NCBI GenBank assembly: GCA_903813345.2
Contig: CAIIXF020000009.1
Coordinates: 31,065,259-31,129,258, forward strand
Origin: Owenia fusiformis
Lineage: Eukaryota > Annelida > Polychaeta > Sabellida > Oweniidae
Direction: 5' to 3'
DNA: 64,000 nt
The translations under genes and the position numbers were made by a program. The notes beneath the pieces were generated by a model, which was not told the DNA's origin, did not search any database, and was given only the letters and a program-made list of their open reading frames with translations. Numbering within the stretch: position 1 is the stretch's first letter; each line of letters starts with the position of its first letter. This document shows positions 40,001 through 46,286 of the stretch, piece by piece.

Positions 40001-41028
40001 TACCATTACTCACTTACCCCATACCTTTGCAAAATGATGAGAATTGGTTATCCCAAAAAGAAAAATCACTAGTAGTGAGAAATAAAGAAGTTATTTACTA
40101 GGAAGGATGTTATATTGGTATTTTGATGAAAGGTGATATTAACATTAAGGAATTAATACAGTACGTGTATGTACATATTATCATGTTGGTGTATATTAAA
40201 ATAATTTATTTAGACTTCATTTCTAGACTATTGTGTCTATTGGTACATCTTTTCCAACCTTTAAACTCAACCTCGAACCAGAATTTGAAAGATGTCAAAA
40301 ATACAAAATAATGTTCATGAGGAAATGACAGTTATAAGGAAATGGTAATTTAATGTCATGGTTACTACTGCCATCCTTTATGTAATATTTAAAAGTTACA
40401 TATTTGTTTGCATTAAATGCTATTGCCATGCTTAAGAAAATAAGCCGCATGTACTTTATATTGTCATTGATTGAATCTGGATAAAGTGATATGATATTAT
40501 TTTGAATTGATATTATATATTTCCAACTATCATTATGCATGTGTTTGGATATATACGTAACACGATTATGAAAGATTAAAAAATTTTCATAGTAAATATT
40601 TTTAAGTCGATTGTTTTTTTTTGTATTTCCAGTGGCAGAAACTAGAAATGACGACTGTTGAACGACGGAAAATAATGTGCTCAGTGACATTTCATATCAT
40701 CGCTATTACATGTGTCATCTGGTCTCTATATGTCTTAATAGACAGAACAACGGAGGAGGTGCGCTCGGGAACTTTGGAGTGGCCTTTTTGGACTAAACTA
40801 ATAGTTGTAGCCATAGGGTTCACTGGTGGACTGGTATTCATGTATGTGCAGTGTAAGATGTATATTCAGTTGTGCAGACGTTGGCGGGCATTTAATCGTG
40901 TCATATACATCCAAAATATTCCCGATGATGTGTTAAAGAAGCACCAGTTGCAGAATAAATCGAAACAGCTTGGCTTAACGACATGTAAGGATGTTACATT
41001 AGGTAGCAATCAAACTGAACTCCTATAG
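3901..41028 (+). CDS. MARCHF8: MARCHF1/8-type membrane RING-CH E3 ubiquitin ligase, join(3901..4023,21802..22074,40633..41028)
   Basis: Three exons join in frame (phase 0 at both junctions) to a protein of 263 residues; human MARCHF8 is of similar length (about 290). The N-terminus [12 protein letters not shown] resembles the human MPLHQISAIPS start. A C4HC3 RING-CH domain follows, with zinc ligands C71, C74, C88, C90, H98, C101, C114 and C117. Two membrane segments lie at about 146-168 and 187-209, flanking the hallmark stretches LYVLIDRT and EWPFWTKL. The family is known to sit in endosomal and plasma membranes and ubiquitinate transmembrane receptors for lysosomal sorting. The ATG at 3901 has A at -3 and matches the family start; an in-frame ATG at 3868 would add 11 residues. 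The tail after the second helix is short and ends NQTELL. Both introns are about 18 kb and full of repeats. Whether it is nearer MARCHF1 or MARCHF8 cannot be told; invertebrates usually have one ancestor-like gene. Confidence 0.93.
4620..4705 (-). repeat. Dispersed repeat fragment (GGTGGTGACATTTTGCA family)
   Basis: Contains AAATGGCAGGTGGTGACATT and an upstream GTGGTTGGTGTTCGG. The same words recur near 1712, 35745, 56955 (complement) and 59235 (complement). The family is about 100-120 bp. No terminal inverted repeats or A-tail are evident. Confidence 0.55.
4785..5259. mobile_element. TIR element carrying a tRNA-like sequence
   Basis: A 475-bp element in MARCHF8 intron 1 has imperfect inverted ends: ACTTAAAGCTGGACTACGCT at left, and the complement of ACTTTAAACCTGCACATCGC at right. 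TA dinucleotides lie near both ends, so a mariner-like TA target is possible but unproven. It holds the tRNA-like block at 5051-5117. No transposase is present. Confidence 0.6.
5051..5117 (+). pseudogene. tRNA-Gly-derived pseudo-tRNA inside a TIR element
   Basis: The stretch resembles tRNA-Gly(GCC). It has an A-box-like GTGTAGCGGTAGAATC, an intact anticodon-stem/variable region (ACGCGGGAGGCCCGGG) and a perfect B box GGTTCGAATCC, followed by T-rich stops for RNA polymerase III. The acceptor stem pairs only over 4-5 positions, one T-stem pair is lost, and the anticodon loop reads CGAGCAC instead of CTGCCAC. It is therefore not a working tRNA-Gly. The pol III promoter could still drive a short RNA. 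Confidence 0.6.
5936..6340. repeat. Palindromic CGAGCTCGTACGAG repeats with a 137-bp direct repeat
   Basis: Short palindromic words built from GAGC, TCGTACGAG and CTCG alternate on both strands from 5936 to 6125. From 6113 a block starting CGAGGCCCATTAT and running through AACATATTCATTTATAAAAT is repeated at 6250-6320. The open frames at 5695-6136 run through this repeat and are not taken as genes. Confidence 0.5.
6905..6993. repeat. 44-bp tandem duplication
   Basis: The unit beginning CTATACTGGTAATATATACC is present twice in a row (6905 and 6949) with one inserted T in the second copy. Just downstream (7095-7165) CAGCCAAAATCC and TATCAGATCCCG words also repeat. Confidence 0.7.
7377..7550. 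mobile_element. Small foldback (imperfect palindrome) element
   Basis: Arms GATGGAATATGAATTTT and its complement AAAATTCATATTCCATC enclose further inverted words (AAAATATGATATT / AATATGATATTTT). The apex is near GCTGTCAG, about 7458. The whole would fold into one hairpin of about 85 bp. It is probably a miniature element; no target duplication was settled. Confidence 0.55.
7551..8811. other. Intron sequence without recognised features
   Basis: AT-rich intron of MARCHF8. A short CTCGAGTTTTACTCGAG palindrome-rich patch lies at about 8540-8610. Nothing coding is seen. Confidence 0.4.
8812..9225. mobile_element. TIR element with GGTGCACTGG...CCCCTGGTGCA ends
   Basis: Inverted ends are GGTGCACTGGTGAGGGCTCC (left) and GGGAGCCCCCTGGTGCA (right). 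A second inverted pair lies inside (GTGAGGTCGC / AGGTCGCCTTAT). The interior is rich in TTTGTCAC words. About 415 bp, no coding capacity. Target duplication not resolved. Confidence 0.55.
9226..10860. other. Intron sequence with an AAAC microsatellite
   Basis: MARCHF8 intron 1. The only clear feature is an (AAAC)n run at about 9952-9971. No coding exon is seen on either strand. Confidence 0.4.
10861..11225. mobile_element. TIR element with GGGTTCAGTCT / AGTGAAACCC ends
   Basis: The left part (GGGTTCAGTCTAAA, then GGTATGTGCAGCAC) is mirrored at the right by GGCGCGGCACATAGGTATC and GAGTGAAACCCA. This gives imperfect inverted repeats of about 45 bp around a 275-bp centre. Probably a MITE; target duplication not resolved. 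Confidence 0.45.
11226..12420. other. Intron sequence without recognised features
   Basis: AT-rich MARCHF8 intron. The small open frames (11758-12003, 12007-12207, 12196-12420) show no family features, splice-site support or conserved motifs. Confidence 0.35.
12430..13746. repeat. 91-bp satellite array, about 14 copies
   Basis: The word GCATGTGCAGCATGTGGACC recurs every 91 bp (12531, 12622, 12713, 12804, 12895 and so on). Each unit also carries ATAGCATCTTGCCAAGTTTA and a variable ACATG(G/C)T(A/G)CCATGT segment. Central copies are nearly identical; the first copy and the last two are more diverged. One unit has a 5-bp TCTCG duplication near 13350. Because 91 is not a multiple of three and there are few stops, long open frames appear on both strands; these are not genes. 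It lies in MARCHF8 intron 1. Confidence 0.95.
13747..14989. other. Intron sequence after the satellite
   Basis: AT-rich. A fragment of the GTAGCCAGG-type dispersed repeat (GCCAGTAGTCAGC, ACCAGGGAGGG) is seen at about 14000-14045. No gene is seen. Confidence 0.35.
14990..15260. repeat. Degenerate CCGTAAAA-word repeat
   Basis: Words such as CTACCGTAAAAT, CCGTAAATG, CCCGTAAAACT and GGCCGTAAAAACC recur irregularly on both strands over about 270 bp. It looks like the relic of a small tandem or foldback element. Confidence 0.35.
15781..16500. repeat. Composite 49-bp tandem array with telomere-like start
   Basis: Starts with CCTTAACCCTAACCCTAACC, matching the TTAGGG telomere motif. It continues with a 49-bp unit (AGACCCTAATGATACAGGGT, then CCACTTGGCAGGAGCGGCG) at 16002, 16051, 16100 and later. 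A larger block (AACCCTATTAAACCAGATGG...CACTGAGGACACAGG) occurs at about 15800, 15925 and 16220, giving a higher-order structure. One unit near 16140-16190 is inverted. It is more GC-rich than its surroundings. The open frames across it are repeat artefacts. Confidence 0.85.
16735..17360. repeat. Decayed CATG-rich satellite relic, opposite orientation
   Basis: Words such as ACTTGGCACACATGC, AAGATGGCAAGT, CAACATGCCATG and GGTACATG recur at irregular spacing. They match the complement of the 91-bp satellite words (GCATGTG...CCAAGT, ACTTGCCATCTT-like). This suggests an older, inverted, diverged array of the same family 3 kb away. Confidence 0.45.
17515..17672. mobile_element. Mariner-like MITE, CAGTAAAACCTG family (copy A)
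   Basis: Starts TA-CAGTAACCTGTGTATATTG and ends CAAGGCAGG-like, CAGGTTTTACTTTA. The interior matches the copy at 43385-43548 (GAACATTTTTTGCAGAGAAA, GTGTTCACTA). TA flanks and CAGT ends fit the Tc1/mariner superfamily. Internal deletion derivative, no coding. Confidence 0.65.
17673..21801. other. End of MARCHF8 intron 1
   Basis: AT-rich intron. Contains a fragment of the GTAGCCAGG-type dispersed repeat at about 19170-19280 with a poly-G run, a poly-G run at about 21421-21435, and a CAGTAAAACC/GTGTTCCACTT-type fragment at about 21640-21770 just before the RING exon. No extra exon is recognised; the frame at 18728-19018 shows no family features. Confidence 0.45.
21802..22074 (+). CDS. MARCHF8: MARCHF8 coding exon 2 (RING-CH domain)
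   Basis: The acceptor is TTTTTATACTTTCAG ending at 21801, and the donor is AAAGAG/GTAGAG at 22075-22076. It encodes 91 residues: a Ser/Pro/Cys-rich lead ([12 protein letters not shown]) and then the whole RING-CH from DICRICHCE through [14 protein letters not shown] and CLQQWVKS to SCELCKFNF. All eight zinc ligands are present in C4HC3 order. The exon ends ..IKPLKE, exactly where the vertebrate gene splits before WEKLQMT. Confidence 0.95.
22106..22523. mobile_element. MITE 32 bp downstream of the RING exon
   Basis: Inverted ends are ACTGTAGATTGAGTTAATTT (left) and the complement of ACTGTAGATTGGGTTAATTT (right), extended by CACTTAATTTGGCAATTTTG-like words on both sides. About 418 bp, non-coding. 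It begins 32 bp after the last base of MARCHF8 exon 2, so the proximal intron is partly transposon. Confidence 0.7.
22845..23166. mobile_element. TTAA-type MITE, diverged copy 2 (approximate limits)
   Basis: The interior matches the element at 2351-2637: AACTGATCAAATATA then TTATTGAA, GTCCAAATTTTTCAATATTG, TTTTGCCAGAAA, TGTTATCCTGAAAT AAAGCCA. The right end TCTATTCCTTTA corresponds to TCTTGTTCCTTTAA. The left end is too diverged to place exactly. Confidence 0.45.
23620..23885. mobile_element. Imperfect palindromic element
   Basis: GATTGGTCGATCATGGGTCA and CATGACATG on the left are mirrored on the right by CATGTCACATGACCCAG and ACCAATCATAG. Outer words (TCATTGAATATC / TTATTCAATGA) extend the pairing. 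It would fold as one long hairpin with its apex near 23755. Confidence 0.5.
24530..24640. repeat. Short AT-rich tandem words (CAACATTTTAGGATTTTGTAA)
   Basis: ACATTTTAGGATTTTGTAA-like units of about 30-35 bp repeat about four times with changes. Confidence 0.35.
24898..25085. mobile_element. Palindromic foldback MITE
   Basis: The left arm contains AGCTTGTATTCGCAAATG, CTACCGGATTAATCTAC and CTCATTTAAATATGAAT. The right arm is the ordered complement (ATTCATATTTAAATGAG, TAGTAGGTTTATTCC, CATTCATGAATACAAGCT). The apex is at about 24985. A half copy of the same family lies at 27922-28010. Confidence 0.7.
25899..27377. mobile_element. Non-autonomous hAT-like element, 5-bp target duplication (copy 2, nested)
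   Basis: The left end CAGTGATTGCGCTAGGCC and right end complement CTAGGTTCGCGTTAACGCCG match the ends of the copy at 12-881. ATATT flanks both sides (25894-25898 and 27378-27382). It sits inside the mariner-like element at 25762-27674 and contains the exact 353-bp tandem duplication at 26301-27006. No transposase frame is seen; 26015-26257 is open but unremarkable. Confidence 0.72.
26301..27006. repeat. Exact 353-bp tandem duplication
   Basis: Copy 1 (26301-26653) and copy 2 (26654-27006) both begin AACGGCACTTATTATTATCA and end CCTCCATTTACCATG. I see no differences between them by reading. Such identity means a very recent duplication or an assembly artefact. Confidence 0.92.
27922..28010. 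repeat. Half copy of the palindromic MITE at 24898-25085
   Basis: GAGCTTGTATTTATGAATGC, CTAGCGGCTACTTGATTAAC and ACTATTTTATGACCAACTC follow the order of one arm of the 24898-25085 element. The second arm is absent. Confidence 0.55.
28011..29772. other. Intron sequence without recognised features
   Basis: MARCHF8 intron 2, AT-rich. A short GTTGCATGTATT triplication lies near 29060-29095. Nothing coding. Confidence 0.35.
29773..30297. mobile_element. Mariner-like MITE with CAGGGTGAG ends
   Basis: Left end CAGGGTGAGCCAAATGAGAT and right end complement CAGGGTGAGTCAAAAAAGGT, both continuing to TAACCC, with TA flanks (29771-29772 and 30298-30299). CAGGGTG ends with TA targets are typical of mariner-type elements. 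525 bp, no transposase. Confidence 0.75.
30845..31045 (+). repeat. Dispersed GGCCCGTAGCCA repeat with poly-G
   Basis: Words CAGGCCCGTAGCCAAGATTT, GGAGGGTTCACTTGTGAG, GTGCTCAGAATGGTGAAAAA and TTTTGGAAGATTTTT, then a G run at about 30991-31010, recur in related form at 45125-45315 (+) and 58600-58870 (-), with shorter pieces near 14000, 19170 and 45745. Non-coding; the G run interrupts any frame. Confidence 0.65.
31491..33168. mobile_element. GTCC-headed composite repeat with AGCTCACATGGTGA ends
   Basis: Starts with the palindrome AGCTCACATGGTGAGCTTTT and closes with TCACCATGTGAGC, an inverted match. A (GTCC/GTCT)n run at about 31528-31575 follows the head. Then come units starting CCTCTGTCGATAGGATTCC at about 31601, 31753, 32100, 32438 and 32776, so spacings run 152 then about 340 bp. 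Each unit includes TTTTCAAAATGGCCGCCA and CTAGCTTTACAAATAATTTC. Elements with such a GTCCGTCC head are widespread in marine invertebrates (from memory). No coding. Confidence 0.7.
33485..33655. repeat. GTGTTCCACTTACAG-type mariner-like fragment
   Basis: AAGTGGAACACCTTTGGTAC at left, and GAAGTGTTCCACTTTACAG then ATTTTACTATA at right, give an inverted arrangement like other CAGTAAAACC elements here. Related bits lie near 21640-21770 and 45838-45875. Confidence 0.45.
33656..34663. other. Intron sequence without recognised features
   Basis: MARCHF8 intron 2, AT-rich; nothing coding or repetitive seen. Confidence 0.35.
34664..35370. repeat. 134-bp tandem array, about five copies
   Basis: TTAAGCTGAATCCCAATCTG recurs at 34682, 34816, 34950, 35084 and 35218, exactly 134 bp apart. 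Inside each unit a shorter word (CCTTTGACTATACTCCAACT) repeats about every 20 bp. The fifth unit has expanded in that inner repeat. Copies 2-4 are almost identical. Confidence 0.93.
35745..35825 (-). repeat. Dispersed repeat fragment (GGTGGTGACATTTTGCA family)
   Basis: GGCGGTGGTTGGTATTC, ACACCTGTAAAAAATGGCAG and GTAGTGATATTTTGCATG match the copy at 4620-4705. Confidence 0.5.
35869..36240. repeat. Direct repeat of about 108 bp, 264 bp apart
   Basis: TCTCAAGTCTGTGGACCCTG...ACAAATGACGTCCG occurs at 35869 and again at 36133 with only about three differences. The second copy runs straight into the CCGT-rich head of the array at 36240. Confidence 0.8.
36238..37430. repeat. GGCCGCCATTTT tandem array (period about 135-154 bp)
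   Basis: A short (CCGT)n-like head (36238-36272) is followed by units containing AACTCGAAAAGTAGTGGAGC (36578, 36732, 36878, 37013, 37159, 37299), GTGAATACTATAAGCATG and GGCGGCCATTTTGAAAAATG. Spacing varies from 135 to 154 bp. Head and units recall the element at 31491-33168, so both may belong to one element class. Open frames such as 36847-37113 are produced by the repeat. Confidence 0.85.
37505..37802. mobile_element. PIF/Harbinger-like MITE, TTA target duplication
   Basis: 298-bp element with inverted ends of about 39 bp starting AAGGAGGGGGAGTTGTTTGT, flanked by TTA on both sides (37502-37504 and 37803-37805). A 3-bp TTA/TWA duplication is typical of PIF/Harbinger. It contains a two-copy tandem CATCAGCGAAATGCATGAAA near the right end. 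No coding. Confidence 0.8.
37806..38389. other. Intron sequence without recognised features
   Basis: MARCHF8 intron 2; nothing coding seen. Confidence 0.3.
38390..38960. repeat. 52-bp degenerate tandem array, about ten copies
   Basis: CAAGTGTGACATA and TTATGAGAAGTTCCCTTATG alternate with a period of about 52 bp (for example 38561, 38613, 38665). Copies are diverged and vary in length. Confidence 0.8.
38961..40632. other. End of MARCHF8 intron 2
   Basis: AT-rich intron. The frames at 40123-40311 and 40295-40690 (-) have no family features; the latter overlaps the antisense of the last MARCHF8 exon. No additional exon is seen. Confidence 0.4.
40633..41028 (+). CDS. MARCHF8: MARCHF8 coding exon 3 (membrane domain and tail)
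   Basis: The acceptor TTTTTTTTGTATTTCCAG ends at 40632; TAG ends the frame at 41026-41028. It encodes 131 residues: [13 protein letters not shown], a first membrane helix around [20 protein letters not shown], a luminal loop [17 protein letters not shown], a second helix around [17 protein letters not shown], then a basic cytosolic stretch ([10 protein letters not shown]) and a short tail. This is the most conserved part relative to vertebrate MARCHF8, and a 3' UTR of unknown length follows. Confidence 0.95.
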   Translation, partial: WQKLEMTTVERRKIMCSVTFHIIAITCVIWSLYVLIDRTTEEVRSGTLEWPFWTKLIVVAIGFTGGLVFMYVQCKMYIQLCRRWRAFNRVIYIQNIPDDVLKKHQLQNKSKQLGLTTCKDVTLGSNQTELL

Positions 41029-41724
41029 GTACACTACAGCACAGTCATACAATTGGATTATGGATTATGACGTCCGTAACAACCCTCCTCTGAAAGGATG
41101 TACATTCTATATTCGTCCAACATAGAAGGAAATTGACAACAGCACCATAATAGAGCCTTCAGATTTTACCAATCAGTTGACTATATTACTAAAAGCATGG
41201 CATGTGTGATCATATATCACTGAAATCACTTTATCTGAGATGCATTTTGTGCTGGAAAAATAGGTGATGAGGTGCACATATGTGGTGAGGTGTCCATATA
41301 TTGTAAGGTGCATAATGTTACGAGATATATTGTATTTGTATAAATGTGGTGAGGTGCCATTGTGGTGTGGTGACGTGGACGTGGTTAGGTGCACATTTAT
41401 GTTGAGCTTTTACAACCCAATATTGGCACCTCGATAATCTTGTGGCTTTTTAGATAGAATGCATTTGTTATATCCGTTCTACATTTGAAAATATTGGTCT
41501 CTTTTGTAAGAATGAACTTAATGCACAATACTGTCCATGCTGTCTAGTCTTTCTATAAAGCTATTTATGTATTTATTATCCTGTTGTAATTTAATTTGCC
41601 CATACAAACCAATGAGGACCATACAAGTTAATTGTTTGTTTAGCAAGATGTTTTGAAAAAATGACCTGAGGCTGAGAATTTGGACAATCTTTATGAAACA
41701 AAAGATTTTAGAATTTATCTTGAT
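41029..41724. other. Probable MARCHF8 3' UTR
   Basis: Contains GTGGTGAGGTGCAC-type words repeated at 41260-41400. No clear polyadenylation signal before 41980; candidate AATAAA signals occur at 42660 and 43203. Confidence 0.4.
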
Positions 41725-42132
41725 CACGCGGTACTAACTTCGACCGTTAATATGAATTTTTGACCTACCGGATGTTTGAAAATTAAGGATTACGAGTCTC
41801 GTACTGCACCGTTTTTCTTCAAACTTGTTCCATTCAAAGCATAACAAAAATCCCTTTCTGTTGGTACATTATTCTCTTAAACAGAGTCCCTACTTCCAGC
41901 GGCATTTTGGTCCCCAGCTGTAGGAAGTTTTTCTAACAGCTGGGGACCAAAACGCTGCTAGAACGAGGGACTCTTTAAAATAAAGTAATGCACCGACAGA
42001 AAGAAAATTTTGTTTTGCTTTTAATGGTATAAGTTTGAAGAAAAACGGTGCAGTACGAGACTCGCAATCGGTGATTTTCGAAAATCTGGTAGGTCAAAAA
42101 TTCAAATTAATGGTCGAAGTTAGGACCGCGTG
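41725..42132. mobile_element. Foldback element with arms of about 200 bp
   Basis: The left arm starts CACGCGGTACTAACTTCGAC and contains TACGAGTCTCGTACTGCACC and TTTGGTCCCCAGCTG. The right arm is the ordered complement, ending GGTCGAAGTTAGGACCGCGT. The apex is at about 41928, so nearly the entire 408 bp can pair with itself. Flanks TTGAT (41720-41724) and TGGAT (42133-42137) match at four of five positions, a possible 5-bp target duplication. Confidence 0.75.
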
Positions 42133-43384
42133 TGGATACATTTTTAGATTATTTGTTACATATTTTATTTCTTCTTAAGGATCATTTGAATCAATCATTA
42201 CTCTTACATTTTTTTGTTTCCATCCATGATTTTGATTTCAAAATTTCTTCAAATTAATACACATGAGAGAAAAACAAGAAAGAAAGGCTCTGATATCCTT
42301 CAAAGGTTTAACAAGAGAGGTTTAACCAGGAAGGTGGGATGATCTGATAGATGTTGCTAAACAAACATTTATTTTGTTAGAGCCTTAAACAGGGATATAT
42401 CTGAGAGGATGAGGATTCAGTATATTACAGTATCAATATTTGATTATTTATTATTGGTAATGCAATACTATACATCAAAGATACAAACACATTCTCATTT
42501 GATTCAAGACCTCATTTGAGCTTCAAATGTCACATCAAAATTCCAGCATCAATGTGATCATTTGTAAAGATATCAGATACTTTAACTAAACTCTTAGATA
42601 TTGACCCTATTGACCACAGAGAATGTGAATATCATCAATTATAGAGAAAATAAGATTTTAATAAAATACTAAAAAATGATAAATCAATGATTTCCTAAAT
42701 TGAGGTATGAACATTTTCTCATTTTTTGAAAATAAGGATATAATATCCTAAATGGATCTTGTAATGTTAAAACATGTCCATATAATTTGATGCACTTCAT
42801 TTTTGTAATCATTGTATATATAGGATAATCCTGGAATTATTTATTGCGAATGAATCCAAGGAAAATCAAGGATTTGAATTCATGATTTTCTGTGTGTTTA
42901 TGAGTTTCATGGAGAATGACTTACCATGATAACATCTATACAAACAATAATCAAATGATTGTTTGTCCAGATTTCCAATTAATTTATAAAAATTGAAATT
43001 ATATTTTATTACTATGTATATATTGTATATAGTATTATTGTTGATGACATGAAATCTTTAGAAGCGCAGCTAGCTATATTGCTTTATACCTAAACATTTT
43101 GTATATCTTCTTATTGATACTAAAAATGCCACTTTTTCATTTTAGAAGTGATTCATATTTTATTCATATTTATCTATAATTGTCATGGAAATGATTTATG
43201 CAATAAATCATTGATAATTTAAATTCATGAAAAGTACATTTGCCAAATTTCATCAGATAAATGCAACGTACATCAACCTCGCAGTCTATTTTGAAAATTG
43301 GCATATGCCCTATCCGATAAGTAACCTTTTCCAGTCAGTTGTGATTCGTCAAACTTTGTCACACATTGTCTAAAATAAGAACTA
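42133..43384. other. Intergenic AT-rich stretch
   Basis: Nothing coding seen. AATAAA at 42660-42665 could serve MARCHF8 polyadenylation. Confidence 0.35.
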
Positions 43385-43548
43385 CAGTAAAACCTGTGTG
43401 TATTGAACATTTTTTGCAGAGAAAAAACAATAAGTGTTAATAGGTATTCACTAGAGAGTGTACAGAAGTCAGTAGAGTATGTAGAGGAAGGGTGTCCTCC
43501 AGGGACAGCTGTTCACTAGGGAGGTGTTCACTAAGACAGGTTTTACTG
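43385..43548. mobile_element. Mariner-like MITE, CAGTAAAACCTG family (copy B)
   Basis: 164 bp with ends CAGTAAAACCTGTGTGTATT and AAGACAGGTTTTACTG, and TA on both sides (43383-43384, 43549-43550). The interior matches the copy at 17515-17672. Confidence 0.8.
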
Positions 43549-44207
43549 TATACTTGTATATATTTTTCTGTGCAATTAACTAGTGGTGTATGCTCTCTTG
43601 GAACTTTAACATGCAAGGAGCAGTAACCAGGTTTTGTCCTGGGATGAGCCTTTTAGCAGGTTTCATGCTACAAAGCAACCAAAGTGAGGTGTATACTACA
43701 TGTACTATGGGGGGTCTGAAGACATATTGCCACAGAATATTTTTACATTATGGAAGTAAAATGGTGGGATTTTGTGTCTGAGGCAAATATATTGATTTAC
43801 AATCATTCCCCCACCCTCATCCCTACTCCCCCGAGTATGACCAGTAAAAATGGTGTGACTCCCCTTTGTTGGGTGTAAACAATACAAGGGGTGTCAATCT
43901 TTTCAATCATATTTATTTGGTTGTGTTGTGCTTTTATTATATTATTTGATGCTGTTATATGTATGTAATGACGCAAAAATATAAGTTTAGGGTGAACCTA
44001 CATTAAATTGATAAAGGAGCATTAACATGTGAAGACCTTATTAGAGTAAGTACACTGAAAACTCACATTTTTTATTGTTCTTGCTCTTTCTGTGTAGTGC
44101 ATATTTTACTTGGTATTATAATTTTTTATGTATTTCAACCAAGTGGTGGCTCCCTGCATGATTAGGAGGATTTCCCTTTAGTTTCATATGATATACATAC
44201 ATGTGTA

Positions 44208-44365
44208 TTGCACGAGGGTAAAGCAGACCCGATTATACCATGAGCTTGCTGGGTGTTATCATGGCTGTCGCAGGGCTTAATGTATTAACGAGCTCGGTGG
44301 TATGTTCAGCTCGACGTGAATCCTCAAATGCTCATGACATCATCGTATTTGCTTTACCCCCATCC
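44208..44365. mobile_element. Small imperfect palindromic element
   Basis: CACGAGGGTAAAGCAGACCC and ATACCATGAGC at left are mirrored by GCTCATGACATCATCG and TTTGCTTTACCCCC at right. The open frame 44240-44503 runs through it and is not taken as a gene. Confidence 0.45.
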
Positions 44366-45124
44366 ATTATGAATGGGCCCCAGCTTTACAAAACAACAAA
44401 TAAGATTTTTATGCTGAGCTACATGTTTTCAAATATTTTTTATTGGAATAACACATGCGATGTACAAAACACATTATTCAGCGTGACAACCTGTATTATT
44501 TGATTAAAATTACAAAAATTTGTTAAACTGTTGGTAGAGCTAGACTGAATGTTTTAAGGATCCCTGTTCTAAAGATCAAAAATAATACACTATATAGAAT
44601 AAAGGCTCAAAAGAATATTTTCTGATCCAAAAGTCTTTTTTGAATAGCATAAATAAATAGTATGGGCATAGTCCCCTAAATCGAATGTTGTTTTCATTTA
44701 TCTCAAAATAGCTAAAATTACAGAATATATGCCAATAAATGTATGCACTAGATTAAATATTGGGGTGGCAAAATCGCAAGCAACATGTACAATTGACCAA
44801 ATAATTTAAAATCTGGATATATAATGTCTGGATAAGGTATCCCATGGAACAGTGGCAATATGCCCATTCATTGGATATCATGGTGACCTTGCTTTCAAAT
44901 GCAGTATTGTGAAATGCAACAAAAAATCATCCAGTTGAATGGGAATCAATATATATAATGAATTTGATTTAAGGTTACACTAATAGAGCCAGACGCTAAA
45001 TTTAGCTTCCTTTTAAAGAAGGGCAATTGAAGTAATGAAAAGGGTTATTATATGGGATTTACTTGATATATGGTTATAAAGTCTTGTTCTAATAGTACAT
45101 TCTTTTATTGTGAAATTGAATATT
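44366..45124. other. Intergenic AT-rich stretch
   Basis: Nothing recognised. Confidence 0.3.
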
Positions 45125-45315
45125 GATCAGGGCTGTAGCCAGCTTTTGCCAAGAGGTTCACTTTTCCAAAAATTCCAGGGGCTTCACATCGAATAACTTT
45201 GGCTCAAAATTACACCAAGTGTTCAGGATGGCGAAAACTGCATCATTTTGAAAGAATTTTTGGACAGGGGTGTCAAGGTACTGTCTCAACCCCATCCCAC
45301 ACCTGTTACGGGCCT
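45125..45315 (+). repeat. Dispersed GGGCTGTAGCCAGC repeat
   Basis: CAGGGCTGTAGCCAGC, AAAATTCCAGGGGCTTCAC, AGTGTTCAGGATGGCGAAAA and CATTTTGAAAGAATTTTTGG parallel the copy at 30845-31045. Related words at 45745-45775 are a second fragment. Confidence 0.6.
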
Positions 45316-46286
45316 GTTGATGAAAGTAAATGGAATACATGTAAATCAATCTCTAAAGTAAATACTAGAACTAAGCCTTGGTTACAAAGGTTACAGCTGC
45401 ACATAAGAGTGGTGATATTAATTGTATGTTGGTAACATTGTGTTGAGAATAAAATTATTTTCATATTTAAATATGAAACATTGTTATGTGCTTTTATAAG
45501 TAGATACGCACAGGCTACTTTTGTCCCTTCTATTGTGTACATTAACACTTATCTAGCCAATATATTACCCTTAGTATATCATTGACCAGAACACTACTCT
45601 CTGATGAGAATTGATGATTTTACAGTTTGGCATTCAACAAATAAGAATGCCCCACCAATATGTTAACTTAGAAAACGAGTGGCTCACTGCACTGAACGAA
45701 ACGTCACTTTCCAGGTAATGATTTTTCCCTTGAGTGGCTAATCAGTGGCATAGCCAGGGTTTGACTGGAGGGGGTATTCTCAGTATTACTCAAGATAAAG
45801 TTAGATCTTACTTATTTCCATATTTGCATATATACTTCTAGAGGTGTTCCACTTTACAGGTTTCACTGTATGGTTTCAGTAAATGTTTTACTAGACAATC
45901 AATCTTAGTAAGAGAAAAGTATTCTAGATGGTTGTCTCAGGGTGAGACAGTAAGATAGCCTTGTCTTCTAACATTGGTGCACAGGTGACACTTTCAATCT
46001 GCTCAATGGCTGAAGAAAATGATCTCTTCACCCATGGAACAATATGAACTCGGAGATAGATGGCAACCATGTACAGTACAATTTAGAGGAGCTTAACTAA
46101 TTCAAAATGTACAATATGCCTATTGAGTTGATTTAGAAGACCCCTTGCAATTCATCAAAATCACAGTCATTAAAATTGTGTACTTTGTACCTCTTTGTGC
46201 ATTTGAATTAATTGACAAAGCAAGTTATTTACGGTACAAATATGGACATGTTTTTTTGTTATTAAATCCGCCTGACCAACATAAAA
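45316..46286. other. Intergenic stretch downstream of mTERF
   Basis: Contains a CAGTAAAACC-type fragment at about 45838-45875 (GAGGTGTTCCACTTTACAGG). No strong polyadenylation signal for the - strand gene was found. Confidence 0.35.

Noticed and set aside
44240-44503. 87-codon frame starting MSLLGVIMAVAGLN
   Set aside because: Begins inside a palindromic element; the signal-like start is probably chance.
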